A stretch of 64,000 nucleotides of DNA from Nocardioides sp. PD653-B2 (GTDB lineage: Bacteria > Actinomycetota > Actinomycetes > Propionibacteriales > Nocardioidaceae), in assembly GCF_002117935.1 (NCBI RefSeq), contig NZ_BDJE01000011.1, forward strand, positions 156,425 to 220,424. The letters run 5' to 3'. Shown here one piece after another: positions 1-9,925 of this stretch. The position numbers and the translations under genes were made by a program. Below the pieces are notes generated by a model. It saw only the letters and a list, made by a program, of their open reading frames with translations. It ran no database searches and was not told the origin of the DNA. Within the stretch, counting starts at the first letter, position 1. Every line of letters begins with the position of its first letter.

Positions 1-465
1 GGGACCGCGGATGACCCCGGCCGCGTCGGCGAAGTAGGGCAGCAGGTCGGCGTAGAAGTTGTCGCGCAGGAACGTCCACGCCATGCCGCTCTCGCGGATC
101 GCGGCCTCGGCGTCGAAGTGGTCGCGCCCGAGGGTGAAGGTCGCATCGGCCGCGGCCCCGGCGAACGAGGTGTAGACGATGTGCCCGACGCCCGCGGCGG
201 CTGCGGCGCGGATGAACGTGCGGTGCTGGTCGCGTCGGTCGACGGCCTCGGCGGCCGAGACCATGAAGAGCGTCTCGACGCCCACGAGCGCCGCGACGGC
301 GGCCGACTCGTCGGCGTAGTCGCACGTGCGCACGTCCGTGTCGTAGTCGGGAGCCCGGGACGGGTCGCGCACCAGGAGGCGCAGATCGGTGCGGAAGTCG
401 TCGGCCAGGGCGCGGGCGACCAGCCCGCCGACGGCTCCGGTCGACCCGGTGACGGCGATGGTCAT
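1..465 (-). CDS. NAD(P)-binding NmrA/SDR-type oxidoreductase, 3' end cut by window
   Basis: The first 155 residues are present and the C-terminus lies outside the window. The N-terminus MTIAVTGSTGAVGG is a Rossmann glycine-rich loop (GxxGxxG), and a later stretch around residue 105 reads HIVYTSFAGA, the usual strand with a Ser/Thr-rich turn in NmrA-like atypical SDRs. Family members bind NAD(P)H and act as redox sensors or quinone reductases. The substrate cannot be told here. The ATG overlaps the P450 stop codon by 4 bases (ATGA), so it is probably the last gene of a three-gene unit with the P450 and a GNAT protein. Family assignment is fairly sure; the specific function is unknown. Confidence 0.8.
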   Translation of the reverse strand, partial: MTIAVTGSTGAVGGLVARALADDFRTDLRLLVRDPSRAPDYDTDVRTCDYADESAAVAALVGVETLFMVSAAEAVDRRDQHRTFIRAAAAAGVGHIVYTSFAGAAADATFTLGRDHFDAEAAIRESGMAWTFLRDNFYADLLPYFADAAGVIRGP

Positions 466-1646
466 GCGCGGACTCCTGTCGTGAAGCGGATCGGGAACCG
501 CAGGGCCCCGGTGTTGCCCGAGACGGGCAGCCACTCGCCGGGCCCGTCGGGCACGGCGTCCGGCATCCGCCGGGCGAGCAGCGGCAGCGCGACCGCCATG
601 TCGGTGCGGGCGACGAAGTGCCCGAGGCAGTGGTGCACGCCGGCGCCGAACCCGAGGTGCGGTGGCCGCTGCTGGGTGATGTCGAACGACGGGTCCGGCA
701 TCGCTGACGGGTCGGTGCCGGCGCTGTGCGAGAGCGCCTGGACGATGCCGCCCTGCGGGATGTGCAGGCCCTGGAAGTCCACGTCCTCGAGCGCCTCGCG
801 GGTCACCCACGTGACGGTCGGGTTGACCCGCATCACCTCCTCCACGGCGTTCTCACCCAGGTCCGGTCGCCGGCCCAGGAGCTCCCACTGGTCGGGGTGC
901 CTCAGCAGCGTCTGCAGGGCCAGGCCGAGCTGGTTGCGGGTGGTCTCCATGCCGGCGAACGCGAGGAAGACCAGCGCGACGCCGAGCTCGTGCCGCGACA
1001 GGCGGTCGCCGTCCTCGGTCGCCTGCACCAGCGTGGTGACCAGGTCGTCGCGCGGGTGCGCGGTGCGGTCGGCGACGACCTCGTCGACGTACCCGAAGAG
1101 CCCGTCGAGCGCGGCCTCGATCCGCGGCACCTGGTTGCCGACGTCGATCGAGAACGACGCCCCGAGGTCGTCGGCCCAGTGCGCGACCTGGGGCCAGTTG
1201 TCCTCGGGCAGGCCGAGCAGCACGCAGATGATGCGCGCGGCGTAGGGCTCGGCGAACTCGCTGATGAACTCCACCTCGCCGCGGTCGGCGAAGCCGTCGA
1301 TCAGCTCGTTCGCGAGCGTCTGGAAGCGTGGCCGCATCCCCGCGATCGTCTTGTTGCGGAAGGCCGGCATCAGCAGCCGCCGGATCCGGGCGTGGTCGTC
1401 GCCCTCGAGGCTGAGCAGCGTCTCCTGCCACCAGTCGGAGAAGAGCCCGGAGTGGATGCCGTTCTGCGACGGCCAGCGGGCGTTGCCCTGACGGAACCGC
1501 CGGTCGCGGAGCAGCGCGCTCACCTCGGCGTAGCGCAGCACCGCCCAGCCCCAGTTGGTCTCGACGTACCAGTCGTCGTCGCGTGCCGCGTGGACGACCG
1601 GCGAGGTGACGTCGAACGTCGGGTCGGAGAGGTCGAAGCGCGTCAC
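462..1646 (-). CDS. cytochrome P450
   Basis: A 394-residue soluble bacterial class I P450. Visible landmarks are the I-helix oxygen-activation motif AGMETT (about 231-236), the K-helix ExxR as EEVMR (about 269-273), and the heme loop FGAGVHHCLG (about 333-342) with Cys340 as the proximal ligand. It would hydroxylate or otherwise oxidise a small molecule using electrons from a ferredoxin and reductase, neither of which is encoded nearby. The GTG start overlaps the upstream GNAT stop (GTGA) and the stop overlaps the downstream SDR start. This three-gene coupling suggests a small modification cassette. The substrate is not predictable from sequence. Confidence 0.95.
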   Translation of the reverse strand: MTRFDLSDPTFDVTSPVVHAARDDDWYVETNWGWAVLRYAEVSALLRDRRFRQGNARWPSQNGIHSGLFSDWWQETLLSLEGDDHARIRRLLMPAFRNKTIAGMRPRFQTLANELIDGFADRGEVEFISEFAEPYAARIICVLLGLPEDNWPQVAHWADDLGASFSIDVGNQVPRIEAALDGLFGYVDEVVADRTAHPRDDLVTTLVQATEDGDRLSRHELGVALVFLAFAGMETTRNQLGLALQTLLRHPDQWELLGRRPDLGENAVEEVMRVNPTVTWVTREALEDVDFQGLHIPQGGIVQALSHSAGTDPSAMPDPSFDITQQRPPHLGFGAGVHHCLGHFVARTDMAVALPLLARRMPDAVPDGPGEWLPVSGNTGALRFPIRFTTGVRA

Positions 1647-2146
1647 GTGCCGGCCCGCACCATCCGGACGTGCAGTCCTTCGTCGTGCTCGTCCTCGGTG
1701 CCGTCGAGCCGGAAGCCCTGGCGCTCGTAGAACCGGATCGCCCGGTCGTTGCCGGCGAGGACCCAGAGGTACGCCGCCCGGTCACCGATCGCGGTCTCGA
1801 ACAGGACGTAGCCGATCCCGGTGCCCCACAGCGCCTTGCGCACGTAGAGGGCCTGCAGCTCGAGGTCGGTGTCGACGTCGTTGTCGCGGCCGGGCCCGGC
1901 GGAGGCGAAGCCGGCCAGGCCGTTCGGACCGACGGCGAGCAGGGTGCGGTCGTGGGAGGAGAGGATCTCCCGCCAGCGCTCCACGCGCTCGGCGACCTTG
2001 TCGCGGCGGTCGTCGAGGATCGACTGCGGCATCAGGCCGGTGTAGGCGTCGTCCCAGACGTCGAGGTGCAGGTGCGCGAGCGCCTCGGCGTCCTCGGGCC
2101 GGGCACGACGCAGGGTCACGCCCTCGGGCAGCAGGTCGGCGGTCAC
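1643..2146 (-). CDS. GNAT family N-acetyltransferase
   Basis: 167 residues from the GTG at 2146. The open frame extends further upstream but would run into the oppositely oriented hydrolase gene, and the sequence VTADLLPEGVTLRRARPEDA is a typical GNAT beginning. The acetyl-CoA pyrophosphate loop is seen as KALWGTGIG (about 104-112), followed by NDRAIRFYERQGF (about 133-145), the usual motif B with the Tyr general acid. The acceptor substrate is unknown. It is the first gene of the GNAT-P450-SDR unit, linked to the P450 by a 4-base GTGA overlap. Confidence 0.88.
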   Translation of the reverse strand: MTADLLPEGVTLRRARPEDAEALAHLHLDVWDDAYTGLMPQSILDDRRDKVAERVERWREILSSHDRTLLAVGPNGLAGFASAGPGRDNDVDTDLELQALYVRKALWGTGIGYVLFETAIGDRAAYLWVLAGNDRAIRFYERQGFRLDGTEDEHDEGLHVRMVRAGT

Positions 2147-2237
2147 GAGAGCATCGTAGGGATCGCCCGCACCGCGATCACCACAGCCGACCCGAGACCG
2201 GTGGGCGCGGCGCCACCACGCGATTACCGTGGCGTCC

Positions 2238-2873
2238 ATGAGGATCACCAAGTTCGGCCACGCCTGCGTCCGGGTCGAGCACGGCGCCACGTCGATCGTG
2301 TTCGACCCCGGCATGTTCACCGACCCGGAGGCCGTCGACGGCGCCACCGCCGTCCTGATCACCCACGAGCACCCGGACCACCTGGTCGTCGACCACCTGC
2401 GTGCCACCGACGCGCCGGTCTTCACGATCGCCGCTGTCGCTGACCAGATCCGCGCGGACGCACCCGATGTCGCCGAGCGGGTGAGCGTCGTCGCGCCGGG
2501 CGACACCTTCGACGTCGGCCTGCCGGTGCGCGCGGTCGGCGAGCTGCACGCCGTGATCCATCCCGAGTTCCCGCGGCTCTTCAACAGCGGGTACGTCGTG
2601 ACGGCCGGCGACGCGAAGGTCTACCACCCGGGTGACTCGCTGACCGAGCCCGGCGAGGCCGTCGACGTGCTCCTCGTGCCGTCGTCGGCGCCCTGGCTGA
2701 AGGCGTCGGAGGCGATCGAGTTCGCCCGGGCGGTGAAGGCGCCGCGCAACCTGGCCATCCACGACCGGATCTACACCGAGGCCGCGCACGGCATCCTCGA
2801 GATGCAGATGAACTCGTTCCTCCCGCAGGAGGGGCTCGAGTACGTCCGCCGCGCGGACGGCGAGGACCTCTAG
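2238..2873 (+). CDS. MBL-fold metallohydrolase (UlaG-like)
   Basis: 211 residues from the ATG at 2238; an in-frame GTG nine bases upstream is possible but adds only MAS. The beta-lactamase-fold signature THEHPDH is at about residues 42-48, supplying the first metal ligands, and later HPGDS and AIHD contribute further His/Asp ligands. The protein begins MRITKFGHACVRVE, as in the short UlaG/YtnP-like branch that hydrolyses lactones or phosphodiesters. The true substrate is unknown. It is divergent from the GNAT operon (91 bases between starts) and convergent with menF. No clear Shine-Dalgarno sequence is visible. Confidence 0.85.
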   Translation: MRITKFGHACVRVEHGATSIVFDPGMFTDPEAVDGATAVLITHEHPDHLVVDHLRATDAPVFTIAAVADQIRADAPDVAERVSVVAPGDTFDVGLPVRAVGELHAVIHPEFPRLFNSGYVVTAGDAKVYHPGDSLTEPGEAVDVLLVPSSAPWLKASEAIEFARAVKAPRNLAIHDRIYTEAAHGILEMQMNSFLPQEGLEYVRRADGEDL

Positions 2874-2917
2874 CCGCTGGAGACGCCGCACCGCGCGTCG
2901 TGCTGCTGGCGCTGCGC

Positions 2918-4198
2918 TCAGTCGGCGGTGAGCGCGTCGCGCACGGGCACGAACTTCGCCTGCGCCTCGGCCAGCTCGGCCTCGGGGTCCGAGTCGGCGA
3001 CGATGCCGCAGCCGGCGAAGAGGCGGACCGTGGCGCCGTCGACGCGCGCGGAGCGCAGTGCGATGCCCCACTCGCCGTCGCCGGAGGCGTCGATCCAGCC
3101 GACCGGACCGGCGTAGCGGTCGCGGTCCATGCCCTCGATCTCGGCGATCAGGTCGGTCGCGACCGGGGTCGGCGTGCCGCCGACCGCCGCCGAGGGGTGC
3201 AGCGCCTCGGCGAGCTGGAGCGACGACACGGTCGCGGCATCGTGGACGACGCCGGCGACGTCGGTGGCGAGGTGCATGACGTTGGGGAGGTGCAGGACGA
3301 ACGGCGCCTCGGGCACGTTCATCGACGAGCAGTGCGGCTCGAGGGCGTCGGCGACCGAGCGGACGGCGTACTCGTGCTCCTCGAGGTCCTTCGACGACCG
3401 GGCCAGGGTGGCGGCCAGCGCGAGGTCGCGCTCGTCGTCGCCGGTGCGCCGGATGGTGCCGGCCAGCACCCGCGAGGTGACCAGGCCCCGCTCGCGCCGC
3501 ACCAGCATCTCGGGGGTGGCGCCGAACATGCCGTCGACGTGGAACGTCCAGCACATCGGGTAGGTCTCGGCCAGCCGGCGCAGCGGCCAGCGCACGTCGA
3601 TCGGCTCGGAGGCGGTCGCGATGAGGTCGCGCGCGAGCACGACCTTCTCCAGGTCGCCGTGGCTGATCCGGGCGACGGCGTCGGCGACCACGGACATCCA
3701 CTGCTCGCCGTTGAGGGCGCCGTCGGCGAAGCTCACCGCGCTCGGGGCGGGCGGTTCGTCCACGAGCCGCAGGTCGGGGGTGGGCGTGGTCGTGCCCTCG
3801 CCGACGGTGGTCAGCCAGGCGACGTCTCCGCGGCGGCCGACGATCACCTGAGGGACGACCAGCACGGAGTCGCCCGGCTCGTCGGCGAACGCGAAGGACC
3901 CGAAGGAGACCAGGCCGGTGCCGGGCTCGTTGACGTCGTCGCGCACGTCCGCGCGGGCCGTGGTCTCGCTCCACCACTTGCCGGCGTCGGCGAAGCGGGT
4001 CACGCCGTGGGTGCGCACCTCGGCGGCCACACCCCAGCCGACCAGGCCGTCGCCGCGGCGCAGCCAGGTGACGGGACGGTCTGCGGGCACCAGGGCGAGG
4101 AGGCTGTCGGCCTCGTCGAGCTCCAGGCGGACGGTGCGGACGACGAGCGCGTCCACGGTCGCCGACGTCGGTACGTCGGGGGTCGCGCTGCTCGTCAC
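2918..4198 (-). CDS. menF: isochorismate synthase
   Basis: Converts chorismate to isochorismate, the first step of menaquinone synthesis (or of catechol siderophores if it is EntC). 426 residues from the GTG at 4198; the longer open frame would overlap the divergent gene at 4264. The chorismate-binding domain fills the C-terminal half, with GATPEMLVRRE, SRVLAGTIRRTGDDE, SSKDLEEHEYAV, HPSAAVGGTPT and YAGPVGWIDASGDGEW, all typical of isochorismate synthases. Closeness to menG and the nuo operon favours a menaquinone role. No siderophore genes are present in the window. Confidence 0.9.
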   Translation of the reverse strand: MTSSATPDVPTSATVDALVVRTVRLELDEADSLLALVPADRPVTWLRRGDGLVGWGVAAEVRTHGVTRFADAGKWWSETTARADVRDDVNEPGTGLVSFGSFAFADEPGDSVLVVPQVIVGRRGDVAWLTTVGEGTTTPTPDLRLVDEPPAPSAVSFADGALNGEQWMSVVADAVARISHGDLEKVVLARDLIATASEPIDVRWPLRRLAETYPMCWTFHVDGMFGATPEMLVRRERGLVTSRVLAGTIRRTGDDERDLALAATLARSSKDLEEHEYAVRSVADALEPHCSSMNVPEAPFVLHLPNVMHLATDVAGVVHDAATVSSLQLAEALHPSAAVGGTPTPVATDLIAEIEGMDRDRYAGPVGWIDASGDGEWGIALRSARVDGATVRLFAGCGIVADSDPEAELAEAQAKFVPVRDALTAD

Positions 4199-4263
4199 GG
4201 AGTCGAGACTACCCACGGACCCTCGGGCGGCCCGCTTCGGCGGGCGGGGTAGCGTCGTGCGCC

Positions 4264-4908
4264 GTGAGCACTCGCACATCGGACAACCGGACGTCGACCT
4301 GGGTGGGCATCGTGCTCGGCGTGGTCGTCCTCGGGCTGATCGCGGCCTTCGCGATCGCGCTGCCGAAGGCCGCCGACGGCGGCGAGGGCGAGCCCGCGGC
4401 GTCGACCGGACCGCTGACGCTGCCCGACACCCTGCCGGGTGGCTACACGGCCGCCGACCTCCCCGAGGCGTTCACGGGTGACTACGCCGACCGGGCCGCG
4501 GAGATCTCGGAGACCCAGCAGGCCGCGCGGGAGCACGGCGACCAGGTGCTGTCCGACGTGCTGGGCACGGCCGTGACCCGGACCTACGCCAGCGAGGACC
4601 TGCACGCCCTGTTCGTCCAGGCGTTCCGCGCGGCCGGCGGGGCCTTCGCGCCGGACAGCCTCCCCGACCCGGCGACCGCGCAGGGACAGGCGGTGCCCGA
4701 GCTCGTGTCGGTCGGTGACGCCGCCTGCATCGTGACCCGGGCGGCCCCGCAGGCCGGCGCGGCCGTGGACGAGTCGGCGCCCCCGACGTACGCCCAGTGC
4801 CAGGTCAGCGAGGGTGAGCTGACGGTGCAGGTCGGTGCCCAGAACCTCCAGCCCGAGGACATGGTCGACATCGCCGACCATGTCCTGGGACTGCTGCAGA
4901 AGCAGTAA
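4264..4908 (+). CDS. membrane-anchored extracytoplasmic protein of unknown function
   Basis: 214 residues starting at a GTG. One N-terminal membrane segment (about residues 14-34, WVGIVLGVVVLGLIAAFAIAL) is followed by a Gly/Glu/Ala-rich linker and an outside domain. Two cysteines (in DAACIVTR and AQCQVSEG) near the C-terminus could form a disulfide. It is not recognised as any characterised family. It sits divergent from menF and converges on the L,D-transpeptidase with only six bases between stops, inside the menaquinone/complex I neighbourhood, so an envelope or respiratory accessory role is possible but unsupported. Confidence 0.75.
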   Translation: MSTRTSDNRTSTWVGIVLGVVVLGLIAAFAIALPKAADGGEGEPAASTGPLTLPDTLPGGYTAADLPEAFTGDYADRAAEISETQQAAREHGDQVLSDVLGTAVTRTYASEDLHALFVQAFRAAGGAFAPDSLPDPATAQGQAVPELVSVGDAACIVTRAAPQAGAAVDESAPPTYAQCQVSEGELTVQVGAQNLQPEDMVDIADHVLGLLQKQ

Positions 4909-4914
4909 CCCCGT

Positions 4915-5802
<888 letters not shown>

Positions 5803-5951
5803 GAGCTCTCCCTCGGGGAAGAAAAGTGAGCCGGACACGAGGGTGACGCCCACGGGTGCGGATCGGTTGCATCTGCGACGGCGAGTTCGCCGACCGTGAT
5901 GAAGCTGTGACCGGTGCGGGCAGGCCGCTCCGCGGCCCGTATTCTCTGCCC

Positions 5952-6641
5952 GTGCCCCGCGCAGAGCTCGACAAGCAGCCGACCGACGTACGGCGCATGT
6001 TCGACGCCGTCGCCCAGCGCTATGACGTCACCAACGACGTCCTCTCGATGGGCCAGGACCGGCGCTGGCGGCACTCGGTCATCGCCGCGGTCGACCCTCG
6101 TCCCGGCGAGCTGGTGCTCGACCTCGCGGCCGGCACCGGTACGTCGAGCCAGCCGTTCGCCGACCGGGGCGCCACGGTCGTGCCGTGCGACTTCTCGCTG
6201 GGCATGCTCAGGGTCGGCAAGCAGGCCCGGCCGCACCTGCCCTTCACCGCCGGCGACGGCACGCAGCTGCCCTTCGCCGACGACACCTTCGACGCCGTCA
6301 CGATCTCCTTCGGCCTGCGCAACATCGTCGACCCGGTGGCCGGGCTACGCGAGCTGCTCCGGGTGACCCGGCCCGGTGGCCGCCTCGTCGTGTGCGAGTT
6401 CAGCCACCCGACCTGGGCGCCGTTCCGCACGGTCTACCTCGAGTACCTCATGAAGGCGCTCCCGCCGATCGCCCGTGCGGTCTCGTCGGCCCCCGACGCC
6501 TACGTCTACCTCGCCGAGTCGATCCGGGCCTGGCCCGACCAGCAGGGCCTGGCTGCGATGGTCGCCGACGCCGGCTGGCAGCGCGCCGAGTGGCAGGACC
6601 TCTCCGGCGGCATCGTCGCCCTCCACCGCGCCACGAAGTAG
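5952..6641 (+). CDS. menG: demethylmenaquinone methyltransferase
   Basis: Last step of menaquinone synthesis: SAM-dependent C-methylation of demethylmenaquinone. 229 residues from the GTG at 5952; the frame is open further upstream but [21 protein letters not shown] matches the usual UbiE/MenG beginning. Family motifs are [17 protein letters not shown] (about 21-37), the SAM-binding loop [11 protein letters not shown], and FGLRNIVDP. It stands 214 bases upstream of nuoA and in the same orientation, together with menF and the polyprenyl synthase at 22530, giving a quinone-plus-complex I neighbourhood. Confidence 0.94.
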   Translation: MPRAELDKQPTDVRRMFDAVAQRYDVTNDVLSMGQDRRWRHSVIAAVDPRPGELVLDLAAGTGTSSQPFADRGATVVPCDFSLGMLRVGKQARPHLPFTAGDGTQLPFADDTFDAVTISFGLRNIVDPVAGLRELLRVTRPGGRLVVCEFSHPTWAPFRTVYLEYLMKALPPIARAVSSAPDAYVYLAESIRAWPDQQGLAAMVADAGWQRAEWQDLSGGIVALHRATK

Positions 6642-6678
6642 CCCACCGCAATTACGCCACGTTCTCGTCATCTAAATC

Positions 6679-6694
6679 CGCAGGTCAGCCTGCG
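6679..6694 (+). terminator. weak hairpin after menG
   Basis: CGCAGG, a TCAG loop and CCTGCG form a perfect 6-bp stem 37 bases past the menG stop, followed by GTTTCG rather than a real U-run. It could end menG transcription before the nuo promoter region. Weak evidence. Confidence 0.35.
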
Positions 6695-6773
6695 TTTCGA
6701 GGTCGGTAGCAGGATTTGACACCCCTGCGTGCGGAGGCCCTGCGGGAGTGGTTAACTGTGTTCCGCGCCACTT

Positions 6774-6789
6774 AGTGATTAGATTCACA
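6774..6789. promoter_or_regulatory. CRP/GlxR-like operator in the nuo promoter region
   Basis: AGTGA-TTAGAT-TCACA matches the CRP/GlxR consensus TGTGA-N6-TCACA at nine of ten arm positions, and a further TCACA half-site follows at 6793-6797. It sits 67 bases before the nuoA start in the only AT-rich patch of a 214-base gap. Possible promoter parts are poor: a TAGATT resembling a -10 lies inside the palindrome itself (6780-6785). If that is used, a bound regulator would repress; otherwise it could activate a downstream start. Operator identity is inferred from pattern alone. Confidence 0.55.
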
Positions 6790-6855
6790 AAGTCACAAAC
6801 CCGGTCCTTCTCTGAGGCCCGGCAGGGCGCAGCGGCACAGAACGAGAGGCGAGGC

Positions 6856-7215
6856 ATGGAGCTCTACACGCCGGTGCTGGCGCTGGCCCTCCTGGCGACG
6901 TTGTTCGCGGCCGGGTCCGTGGTGATGAGCAGCCAGATCGGCCCGAAGCGCTACAACCGGGCCAAGCTGGACTCCTACGAGTGCGGCATCGAGCCCACCC
7001 CGCAGCCGGTCGGCGGCGGCCGCTTCCCGGTGAAGTACTACATCACCGCCATGCTCTTCATCGTCTTCGACATCGAGATCATCTTTCTCTACCCCTGGGC
7101 CGTGCAGTTCGACGCCCTGAAGCTCTTCGGCCTGGTCGAGATGGTCGTGTTCATCGCCACCGTGTTCGTCGCCTACGCCTACGTATGGCGCCGCGGCGGG
7201 CTCGAGTGGGATTGA
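6856..7215 (+). CDS. nuoA: NADH-quinone oxidoreductase subunit A
   Basis: 119 residues, three membrane segments, starting at the ATG at 6856 preceded by GAGAGGCGAGG; a longer open frame upstream runs through the promoter region and is discounted. The conserved loop [20 protein letters not shown] (about residues 38-58) carries the Cys that moves during the active/deactive transition in complex I, and the FVVEF-like [15 protein letters not shown] segment follows. Membrane arm subunit at the hinge with the quinone site. First gene of nuoA-N. Confidence 0.97.
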   Translation: MELYTPVLALALLATLFAAGSVVMSSQIGPKRYNRAKLDSYECGIEPTPQPVGGGRFPVKYYITAMLFIVFDIEIIFLYPWAVQFDALKLFGLVEMVVFIATVFVAYAYVWRRGGLEWD

Positions 7216-7226
7216 GGGGATAACCA

Positions 7227-7781
7227 GTGGGTCTCGAAGAGAAGCTCCCCAGCGGCGTACTCCTCACCACCGTCGAGGGCGTCGCCGGCTACATGCGCAA
7301 GGCGTCGTTCTGGCCGGCGACCTTCGGCCTGGCCTGCTGCGCCATCGAGATGATGACCAGCGGCGGCCCGAAGTACGACCTCGCCCGCTTCGGCATGGAG
7401 GTCTTCCGGGCCAGCCCGCGCCAGGCCGACCTGATGATCGTCGCCGGCCGGGTCAGCCAGAAGATGGCCCCGGTCCTCCGCCAGATCTACGACCAGATGC
7501 CCGAGCCCAAGTGGGTGCTGGCGATGGGTGTCTGCGCGAGCAGCGGCGGCATGTTCAACAACTACGCGATCGTCCAGGGCGTCGACCACGTCGTGCCCGT
7601 CGACATGTACCTCCCCGGCTGCCCGCCGCGGCCCGAGATGCTCATCGACGCGATCCTCAAGCTCCACGACCAGGTGCAGCACGCCAAGCTCGGCGCCAAC
7701 CGCCTCGCCGAGATCGAGGAGCTCGAGACCGCTGCGCTGCGGGCGCTGCCGACCTCCGAGATGAAGGGCCGGCTCCGGTGA
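7227..7781 (+). CDS. nuoB: NADH-quinone oxidoreductase subunit B
   Basis: 184 residues from a GTG preceded by GAGGGGAT. Holds the terminal [4Fe-4S] cluster N2 that passes electrons to menaquinone: the adjacent cysteines in [10 protein letters not shown] (about 35-36), the Cys in MGVCASSGG (about 100) and the Cys in PGCPPRPE (about 131) are all present. Peripheral arm, at the membrane interface. The stop overlaps the nuoC GTG by four bases. Confidence 0.97.
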   Translation: MGLEEKLPSGVLLTTVEGVAGYMRKASFWPATFGLACCAIEMMTSGGPKYDLARFGMEVFRASPRQADLMIVAGRVSQKMAPVLRQIYDQMPEPKWVLAMGVCASSGGMFNNYAIVQGVDHVVPVDMYLPGCPPRPEMLIDAILKLHDQVQHAKLGANRLAEIEELETAALRALPTSEMKGRLR

Positions 7782-8518
7782 CGGACGACATCGACCAGGG
7801 CAAGGCCCCCGAGCAGCCCGCGGTCGAGCAGTCCCCGGAGAACGTCCCTGCGCCTCCCGGCCAGGTCCACCAGGTCGGCGAGCGGCACGGCATGTTCGGC
7901 GTACGCGGCTCCGGTGACACCAGCGGGTACGGCGGCCTGACGCAGGCGATCGTCTACCCCGGCGAGGCCCAGCGGCCCTACGGCGGTTGGTACGACGAGG
8001 TCGCCGACGCGCTCGTCGCGGGCCTGAAGGCGGGCGAGGCCGACGTCGCCGAGCCGCGCGTCGTCATCCACCGCGGCGAGATCACGTTCCACGTCCGGCG
8101 CGAGGACCTCCCGGTCATCGCGAAGGTGCTGCGCGACGGCGACAACCTGCGCTTCGAGCTGTGCTCCGGGGTGAGCGGCGTGCACTACCCGGCCGACGCG
8201 GGCCGTGAGCTGCACGCGGTCTACCACCTGCTCTCGATGACCTACAACCGGCGGATCCGCCTCGAGGTCACCTGCCCCGACGCCGACCCGCACATCCCGT
8301 CGATCGTGGACACCTACCCGACGAACGACTGGCACGAGCGCGAGACCTACGACATGTTCGGGATCATCTTCGACGGCCACCCCGGCCTGACCCGGATCCT
8401 GATGCCCGACGACTGGCCGGGCCACCCCCAGCGCAAGGACTACCCACTCGGGGGCATTCCCGTGGAGTACAAGGGCGCGAAGATCCCGCCCCCGGACGAG
8501 CGGAGGACGTATTCATGA
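7778..8518 (+). CDS. nuoC: NADH-quinone oxidoreductase subunit C
   Basis: 246 residues from the GTG at 7778, which overlaps the nuoB stop (GTGA). An N-terminal extension of about 45 residues, acidic and Pro-rich, precedes the 30-kDa subunit fold. The family signature [18 protein letters not shown] is near residues 186-203, and the C-terminus LPDDW-type [21 protein letters not shown] is complete. nuoC and nuoD are separate genes here, unlike the E. coli fusion. Structural subunit next to NuoD and NuoB. Confidence 0.96.
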   Translation: MTDDIDQGKAPEQPAVEQSPENVPAPPGQVHQVGERHGMFGVRGSGDTSGYGGLTQAIVYPGEAQRPYGGWYDEVADALVAGLKAGEADVAEPRVVIHRGEITFHVRREDLPVIAKVLRDGDNLRFELCSGVSGVHYPADAGRELHAVYHLLSMTYNRRIRLEVTCPDADPHIPSIVDTYPTNDWHERETYDMFGIIFDGHPGLTRILMPDDWPGHPQRKDYPLGGIPVEYKGAKIPPPDERRTYS

Positions 8519-8584
8519 CGTTCCCCGCCTCGCTCCTCCCGCCAACAACGCCGCGGCGACCCCGGCATCTCGGAGGGCTGTGCC

Positions 8585-9925
8585 ATGTCAACTGATCACG
8601 ATCTCTACGCAGGCGCCAGCGAGACCACCGAGGGCCGGGTCTTCACCGTCACCGGCCAGGACTGGGACTCCATCGTCGAGGGCCTCGCCGAGGAGGCCGA
8701 CGAGCGCGTCGTCGTCAACATGGGCCCGCAGCACCCCTCGACCCACGGTGTGCTCCGGCTGATCCTCGAGCTCGAGGGCGAGACGGTGACCGAGGCCCGC
8801 TGCGGCATCGGCTACCTCCACACCGGCATCGAGAAGAACATGGAGTACCGCTCCTGGGTGCAGGGCGTCACCTTCTGCACCCGGATGGACTACCTCTCCC
8901 CGTTCTTCAACGAGATGACCTACGTGCTCGGCGTCGAGAAGCTCCTCGACATCGAGGACCAGATCCCCGAGAAGGCGACGGTGATGCGGGTCCTGCTCAT
9001 GGAGCTGAACCGCATCTCCTCCCACCTGGTCTGCATCGCCACCGGCGGCATGGAGATCGGCGCGTTGACCGTGATGACGATCGGCTTCCGCGAGCGCGAG
9101 CTGGTGCTGGACCTCTTCGAGCTGATCACCGGCCTGCGCATGAACCACGCGTTCATCCGCCCCGGCGGTGTCGCCCAGGACCTGCCGCCCGGCGCGCTCG
9201 ACGAGATCCGCGGCTTCATCGCCCTGATGAAGAAGCGCCTTCCCGAGTACGCCGCGCTCTGCAACGCCAACCCGATCTTCAAGGCCCGCCTCGTCGACGT
9301 CGGTCACCTCGACCTCGCCGGCTGCCTCGCGCTCGGCCTCACCGGACCGGTGCTGCGCAGCACCGGCTACCCGTGGGACCTCCGCAAGACCCAGCCGTAC
9401 TCCGGCTACGAGACCTACGACTTCGAGGTCCAGACCTGGGACACCTGCGACTCCTACGGTCGCTTCCGGGTCCGCCTCGCGGAGATGTGGGAGTCGCTGA
9501 AGATCATCGAGCAGGCGGCCGACCGCCTCGCGAAGATGGACGGCGACCCGGTCATGGTCGCCGACAAGAAGGTCGCCTGGCCCAGTCAGCTCGCGATCGG
9601 CAGCGACGGCATGGGCAACAGCCTCGACCACATCCGCCACATCATGGGCGAGTCGATGGAGGCCCTGATCCACCACTTCAAGCTGGTGACCGAGGGCTTC
9701 AAGGTCCCGCCGGGCCAGGTCTACGTGCCGGTCGAGTCGCCCCGCGGCGAGCTCGGCGCCCACGTCGTCTCCGACGGCGGCACCCGCCCGTTCCGCGCGC
9801 ACTTCCGCGACCCGTCGTTCACGAACCTCCAGGCCACGAGCGTGATGAGCGAGGGCGGCATGGTCGCCGACGTCATCGTCGCGATCGCGTCCATCGACCC
9901 CGTGATGGGAGGCGTCGACCGATGA
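8585..9925 (+). CDS. nuoD: NADH-quinone oxidoreductase subunit D
   Basis: 446 residues, 49-kDa subunit forming the quinone-binding cavity with Nuo[14 protein letters not shown] (about residues 43-55) carries the His that contacts the quinone headgroup, and RIGYLHTG-type [12 protein letters not shown] and the C-terminal DPVMGGVDR are intact. Start ATG lies after GGAGGGC (spacing about eight). A 66-base gap to nuoC is the longest spacer in the first half of the operon and shows no gene. Its stop overlaps the nuoE start (ATGA). Confidence 0.97.
   Translation: MSTDHDLYAGASETTEGRVFTVTGQDWDSIVEGLAEEADERVVVNMGPQHPSTHGVLRLILELEGETVTEARCGIGYLHTGIEKNMEYRSWVQGVTFCTRMDYLSPFFNEMTYVLGVEKLLDIEDQIPEKATVMRVLLMELNRISSHLVCIATGGMEIGALTVMTIGFRERELVLDLFELITGLRMNHAFIRPGGVAQDLPPGALDEIRGFIALMKKRLPEYAALCNANPIFKARLVDVGHLDLAGCLALGLTGPVLRSTGYPWDLRKTQPYSGYETYDFEVQTWDTCDSYGRFRVRLAEMWESLKIIEQAADRLAKMDGDPVMVADKKVAWPSQLAIGSDGMGNSLDHIRHIMGESMEALIHHFKLVTEGFKVPPGQVYVPVESPRGELGAHVVSDGGTRPFRAHFRDPSFTNLQATSVMSEGGMVADVIVAIASIDPVMGGVDR

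Noticed and set aside
2178..3977. A 599-codon minus-strand frame across the MBL hydrolase and menF
   Set aside because: It is a wrong-frame reading of menF joined to the antisense of the hydrolase, with Arg-rich composition.
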